NCBI RefSeq assembly: GCF_036409475.1
Contig: NZ_JAYRCK010000022.1
Location: forward strand, 30,180 to 94,179
Origin: Scandinavium sp036409475
Lineage (GTDB): Bacteria; Pseudomonadota; Gammaproteobacteria; Enterobacterales; Enterobacteriaceae
Length of the DNA: 64,000 bases
Direction of reading: 5' to 3'
The notes under the pieces are model-generated. The model did not search any database, was not told where the DNA came from, and saw only the letters and a program-made list of their open reading frames with translations. The stretch's first letter is position 1. Each line of letters starts with the position of its first letter. This document shows, one piece after another, positions 61,054 through 64,000 of this stretch. The position numbers and the translations under genes are program-made.

Positions 61054-61707
61054 TTACTTGTGAGTGACAGCCCGGACGATGCGATCGCCGGAGAACTGAA
61101 TGAGATAAACCAGAACCACCAACAATACCAGCACGGTATTCATCACTGTGGCGTTATAACCAATGTAGCCATACTGATAACCAATCTGGCCCAGACCACC
61201 GGCACCCACCGCTCCGCCCATTGCAGAATAACCGACAAGAGTAATCAGAGTGATGGTGGCGGCGTTAACCAGACCCGGAAGCGCTTCAGGCAGCAGAACT
61301 TTACGAACGATCTGCATCACTGTTGCACCCATGGCGCGTGAGGCTTCAATCAGACCCGTTGGGATTTCCAGCAGGGCATTTTCCACCATACGAGCGATAA
61401 ACGGTGCTGCGCCCACAGTCAGAGGCACAATTGCTGCCTGCAGACCAATAGAAGTGCCGACAATTACGCGAGTGAACGGAATCATCCACACCAGCAAAAT
61501 AATGAACGGAATGGAACGGAAAATGTTAACCAGCGCGGAGAGCGTGCGGTACAGCTTCACGTTTTCCGCAATCTGACCCGGACGAGTAACATAAAGAAGC
61601 ACGCCCACCGGCAGGCCGAGAACGAAACCAAAGAAACCGGAAACGAAGGTCATCGCCAATGTTTCCCAGACGCCGCGCGCCAGCAACCACATCATCGGCT
61701 CAGACAT
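61054..61707 (-). CDS. metI: D/L-methionine ABC transporter permease MetI
   Basis: MetI dimers form the membrane channel of the methionine importer. The 217 residues have about five membrane segments and the EAA-type loop (ASRAMGATVMQIVRKVLLPEALPGL) that contacts MetN. The start overlaps the metN end by eight bases. Confidence 0.98.
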   Translation of the reverse strand: MSEPMMWLLARGVWETLAMTFVSGFFGFVLGLPVGVLLYVTRPGQIAENVKLYRTLSALVNIFRSIPFIILLVWMIPFTRVIVGTSIGLQAAIVPLTVGAAPFIARMVENALLEIPTGLIEASRAMGATVMQIVRKVLLPEALPGLVNAATITLITLVGYSAMGGAVGAGGLGQIGYQYGYIGYNATVMNTVLVLLVVLVYLIQFSGDRIVRAVTHK

Positions 61708-62731
61708 AACCCAGTACCTCTACTTTCACATGGCGTTCCTGCAACCAGCTAATTGCCGCTTGCGTATCTTGTTGTGTGCCGTGCATTTCGGTCAGCATGA
61801 TGCCGAACTTCACGCCGCCGGCGTAATCCATCTGCGCGCTAATAATGTTGTTGTTCACATTGAAGCGTCGCGCCGTTTCGGACAGCAGTGGCGCATCAAC
61901 GGACTGACCGGTGAACTCCATGCGAAGCATCGGTACGCTGTCGGCCTGCTGTTCAGGCTTCATGCGTGCCAGATAATCTTCCGGAATATCCAGATGCAGG
62001 GTGGATTGAATGAACTGTTGAGCCAGCGGTGTCTTCGGATGAGAAAACACTTCACTCACTGTGTCTTGCTCAATCAACTGGCCGTTGCTGATCACAGCAA
62101 CACAATCACAGATGCGTTTAACCACATCCATTTCATGAGTGATAAGCAGAATGGTCAGGCCGAGACGACGGTTAATGTCTTTCAGTAATTCCAGAATCGA
62201 GCGAGTCGTTGCCGGGTCCAGTGCGCTGGTGGCTTCATCACACAACAGCACTTTTGGATTGCTTGCCAGCGCACGGGCGATGGCCACACGCTGTTTCTGG
62301 CCGCCTGACAGGTTCGCCGGGTAGCTATCGTGCTTATCCGCAAGCCCAACCAGCTCCAGCAGTTCGGTCACACGACGCTTAATTTCATCTTTTGGTGTGT
62401 TATCCAGCTCAAGCGGCAGAGACACATTGCCAAACACGGTACGTGAAGCCAGCAGGTTGAAGTGCTGGAAGATCATGCCAATCTGACGACGGGCTTTGGT
62501 TAACTGTGATTCAGAAAGGGCGGTCAGGTCCTGACCGTCAACCAGAACGCTTCCCTGGGTTGGGCGCTCAAGTAAATTGACGCAACGAATCAGGGTGCTT
62601 TTACCTGCACCTGATGCACCGATGACGCCATAAATTTGTCCGGCAGGAACATGCAGGCTGACATCATTCAGTGCCTGAATCGTTCTGTGACCCTGCTGGA
62701 ACACTTTGGTGATATTCGAAAGTTTTATCAT
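61700..62731 (-). CDS. metN: D/L-methionine ABC transporter ATPase MetN
   Basis: MetN drives methionine import. The 343 residues show Walker A GASGAGKST (38-46), LSGGQKQR (141-148) and Walker B VLLCDE (161-166), followed by a C-terminal NIL/ACT-like domain (about 265-343) that binds methionine and inhibits the transporter. MetJ boxes lie upstream, so the operon should be repressed when SAM is plentiful. Confidence 0.98.
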   Translation of the reverse strand: MIKLSNITKVFQQGHRTIQALNDVSLHVPAGQIYGVIGASGAGKSTLIRCVNLLERPTQGSVLVDGQDLTALSESQLTKARRQIGMIFQHFNLLASRTVFGNVSLPLELDNTPKDEIKRRVTELLELVGLADKHDSYPANLSGGQKQRVAIARALASNPKVLLCDEATSALDPATTRSILELLKDINRRLGLTILLITHEMDVVKRICDCVAVISNGQLIEQDTVSEVFSHPKTPLAQQFIQSTLHLDIPEDYLARMKPEQQADSVPMLRMEFTGQSVDAPLLSETARRFNVNNNIISAQMDYAGGVKFGIMLTEMHGTQQDTQAAISWLQERHVKVEVLGYV

Positions 62732-62807
62732 TAGCTATTTATTATCGTATGGAGTTTTGCCGTGGCATTTTCTGCTGTCGCAGTGGTGCGATGACCGTTA
62801 ATGAAAT

Positions 62808-62831
62808 GGATGTTAAGGCATCCAGACGTCT
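62808..62831 (-). promoter_or_regulatory. MetJ operator (three tandem met boxes)
   Basis: Read toward metN, three consecutive 8-mers occur: AGACGTCT (consensus), GGATGCCT and TAACATCC. As I recall, the E. coli metN operator has the same arrangement. The site lies about 77 bp upstream of the metN start. Confidence 0.88.
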
Positions 62832-62921
62832 AAATCAATCGGAGGCCGACGATAATGAGCACTTTCTTGCCGCAGGAAACATGAGATACTAAGCGGACAT
62901 GCCTTATTCAGGAGTAAACCG

Positions 62922-63488
62922 GTGGCTAAAACCGTTCCCGCTATTTTTCTCGACCGTGATGGCACCCTTAATGTTGATCATGGTTATGTGCACGAAATTG
63001 ACGAATTTGAATTTATTGATGGCGTGATTGACGCCATGCGCGAACTGAAAGAGATGGGCTATGCGCTGGTGGTGGTGACCAACCAGTCCGGCATTGCCCG
63101 CGGCAAGTTTACTGAAGCGCAGTTTGAAACATTGACCGAATGGATGGACTGGTCGCTGGCCGATCGTGGCGTGGATCTCGACGGCATCTATTACTGTCCT
63201 CACCACCCACAAGGCACAGTGGAAGAATTCCGCCAGGTTTGTGATTGCCGTAAACCGCATCCAGGCATGCTTATCTCTGCTCGTGACTTCTTACATATAG
63301 ATATGGCCGCTTCCTTTATGGCTGGCGATAAAGTTGAAGATATGCAGGCAGCCGCCGCCGCGGGCGTTGGCACTAAAGTGCTGGTACGTACCGGCAAGCC
63401 AGTAACGGAAGAAGCCGAAAAAGCAGCAGATTGGGTGATTGATAGCCTGTCAGCCCTGCCAGCAGCCATCAAAAAGCAGAATAAATAA
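62922..63488 (+). CDS. gmhB: D-glycero-beta-D-manno-heptose-1,7-bisphosphate 7-phosphatase
   Basis: GmhB removes the 7-phosphate in ADP-heptose synthesis for the LPS inner core. It is a HAD-family phosphatase with FLDRDGTLN (Asp11, Asp13), VTNQSGIARG and MAGDKVEDMQAA, plus the zinc-binding CPHHPQG and CDCRKPHPG cysteines. The 188-residue frame starts at GTG 62922, preceded by GGAG. It is transcribed away from metN and directly precedes the rRNA promoters. Confidence 0.98.
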   Translation: MAKTVPAIFLDRDGTLNVDHGYVHEIDEFEFIDGVIDAMRELKEMGYALVVVTNQSGIARGKFTEAQFETLTEWMDWSLADRGVDLDGIYYCPHHPQGTVEEFRQVCDCRKPHPGMLISARDFLHIDMAASFMAGDKVEDMQAAAAAGVGTKVLVRTGKPVTEEAEKAADWVIDSLSALPAAIKKQNK

Positions 63489-63537
63489 GCGTTGAGGCGA
63501 AAAGATGAGCGGTTGAAATAAAAATGCATTTTTCCGC

Positions 63538-63565
63538 TTGTCATTCCTCGGCAGCTCCCTATAAT
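63538..63565 (+). promoter_or_regulatory. rRNA operon promoter P1
   Basis: TTGTCA (63538-63543) and TATAAT (63560-63565), 16 bp apart, are followed by the GC-rich GCGCC discriminator of stringently controlled rrn P1 promoters. An A/T-rich tract at about 63517-63533 sits where the UP element is expected. Confidence 0.92.
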
Positions 63566-63648
63566 GCGCCTCCATCGACACGGCAGATGTGAATCACTTC
63601 ACACAAACAGCCGGTTCGGTTGAAGAGAAAAAATCCTGAAATTGAGGG

Positions 63649-63676
63649 TTGACTCTGAAAGAGGAAAACGTATTAT
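63649..63676 (+). promoter_or_regulatory. rRNA operon promoter P2
   Basis: TTGACT (63649-63654) and TATTAT (63671-63676), 16 bp apart, lie 111 bp downstream of P1, the usual tandem spacing. Confidence 0.9.
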
Positions 63677-63715
63677 ACGGGACCTCGAAACGGTGTGCGA
63701 AAGCCGCGTTTCAAC

Positions 63716-63727
63716 TGCTCTTTAACA
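63716..63727 (+). promoter_or_regulatory. rrn leader boxA antitermination site
   Basis: TGCTCTTTAACA matches the boxA element bound by NusB-S10 that lets RNA polymerase resist Rho in rRNA operons. It lies about 40 bp after the P2 -10 box. Confidence 0.9.
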
Positions 63728-63875
63728 ATTTATCAGACAATCTGTGTGGGCACTCAAAGTGACATGGATTCTTAACGTCCTCGGACGAAAAATGAATACC
63801 AAGTCTTATGAGTGAACACGTAATTCATTACGAAGTTCTTTTCTTTAGAAATAAAGAATCATGAGCATCAAACTT

Positions 63876-64000
63876 AAATTGAAGAGTTTGATCATGGCTC
63901 AGATTGAACGCTGGCGGCAGGCCTAACACATGCAAGTCGAACGGTAACAGGAAGCAGCTTGCTGCTTTGCTGACGAGTGGCGGACGGGTGAGTAATGTCT
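63876..64000 (+). rRNA. rrs: 16S ribosomal RNA, 5' end (partial)
   Basis: AAATTGAAGAGTTTGATCAT and the following GGCTCAG, GAACGCTGGCGGCAGGC, CACATGCAAGTCG and GGCGGACGGGTGAG mark the 16S 5' domain, with the V1 hairpin arms AGCAGCTTGCTGCTT. Only 125 bases are present. The position after gmhB corresponds to rrnH in E. coli. The V1 sequence is shared by several enteric genera and does not settle the species. Confidence 0.98.

Noticed and set aside
1..64000. Prophage, defence island, biosynthetic cluster or toxin-antitoxin pair
   Set aside because: Every sizeable frame matches a known core enteric gene in conserved order, leaving no room for a multigene accessory system.

Overview
This window is a chromosomal core segment of an enteric bacterium (Enterobacteriaceae). 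Gene order and protein sequences follow the well-known panC-to-rrnH stretch of Escherichia coli K-12, but sequence details, the REP-type repeats and the absence of some E. coli genes point to a relative such as Enterobacter, Lelliottia or Leclercia. The genus cannot be fixed from this window. The 125 bases of 16S rRNA at the right end fit several enteric genera.

Layout, left to right. 1-1392: pantothenate synthesis (panC, cut by the window edge, and panB), minus strand. 1468-6313: minus-strand run folK, pcnB, gluQ, dksA, sfsA, thpR (folate, RNA polyadenylation, tRNA modification, stringent response). 6386-11747: hrpB helicase and mrcB (PBP1B), separated by a repeat-rich gap. 12027-18133: ferrichrome uptake fhuA-fhuC-fhuD-fhuB behind a Fur-like site. 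18211-25307: hemL, clcA, erpA, yadS, btuF, mtnN, dgt. 25447-32059: degP with a sigma-E promoter, then yaeH, dapD, glnD, map on the minus strand. 32384-38027: rpsB-tsf-pyrH-frr-dxr-uppS. 38040-50934: the envelope cluster cdsA-rseP-bamA-skp-lpxD-fabZ-lpxA-lpxB, then rnhB and dnaE. 50947-59683: accA, a broken ldcC, yaeR, tilS, rof/yaeP, yaeQ/arfB, nlpE, proS, trmO. 59680-63488: rcsF, metQ-metI-metN with MetJ boxes, gmhB. 63538-64000: tandem rRNA promoters, leader and the start of a 16S gene.

The genes are almost all housekeeping: translation (rpsB, tsf, frr, map, proS, tilS, arfB), envelope assembly (cdsA, rseP, bamA, skp, lpx genes, degP, mrcB, nlpE, rcsF), cofactors (pan, folK, hemL, erpA, btuF) and replication (dnaE, rnhB, dgt). 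I found no phage, plasmid, CRISPR array, toxin-antitoxin pair or defence island, and no clearly new multigene system.

The unusual material is small. (1) A two-hairpin repeat of about 80 bp occurs twice, after fhuA and after accA in opposite orientation; at both places it lies between two near-copies of the local terminator-like hairpin, 141-143 nt apart, as if it had entered a terminator and duplicated it. (2) An 84-bp palindrome lies inside the 3' end of gluQ, supplies a premature stop, and the old 3' end is still readable in frame beyond it. (3) ldcC has lost about 1.3 kb encoding its catalytic core. (4) pcnB appears to start at AUU. Relative to the remembered K-12 layout, cdaR, yaeF and the yad fimbrial operon are absent.
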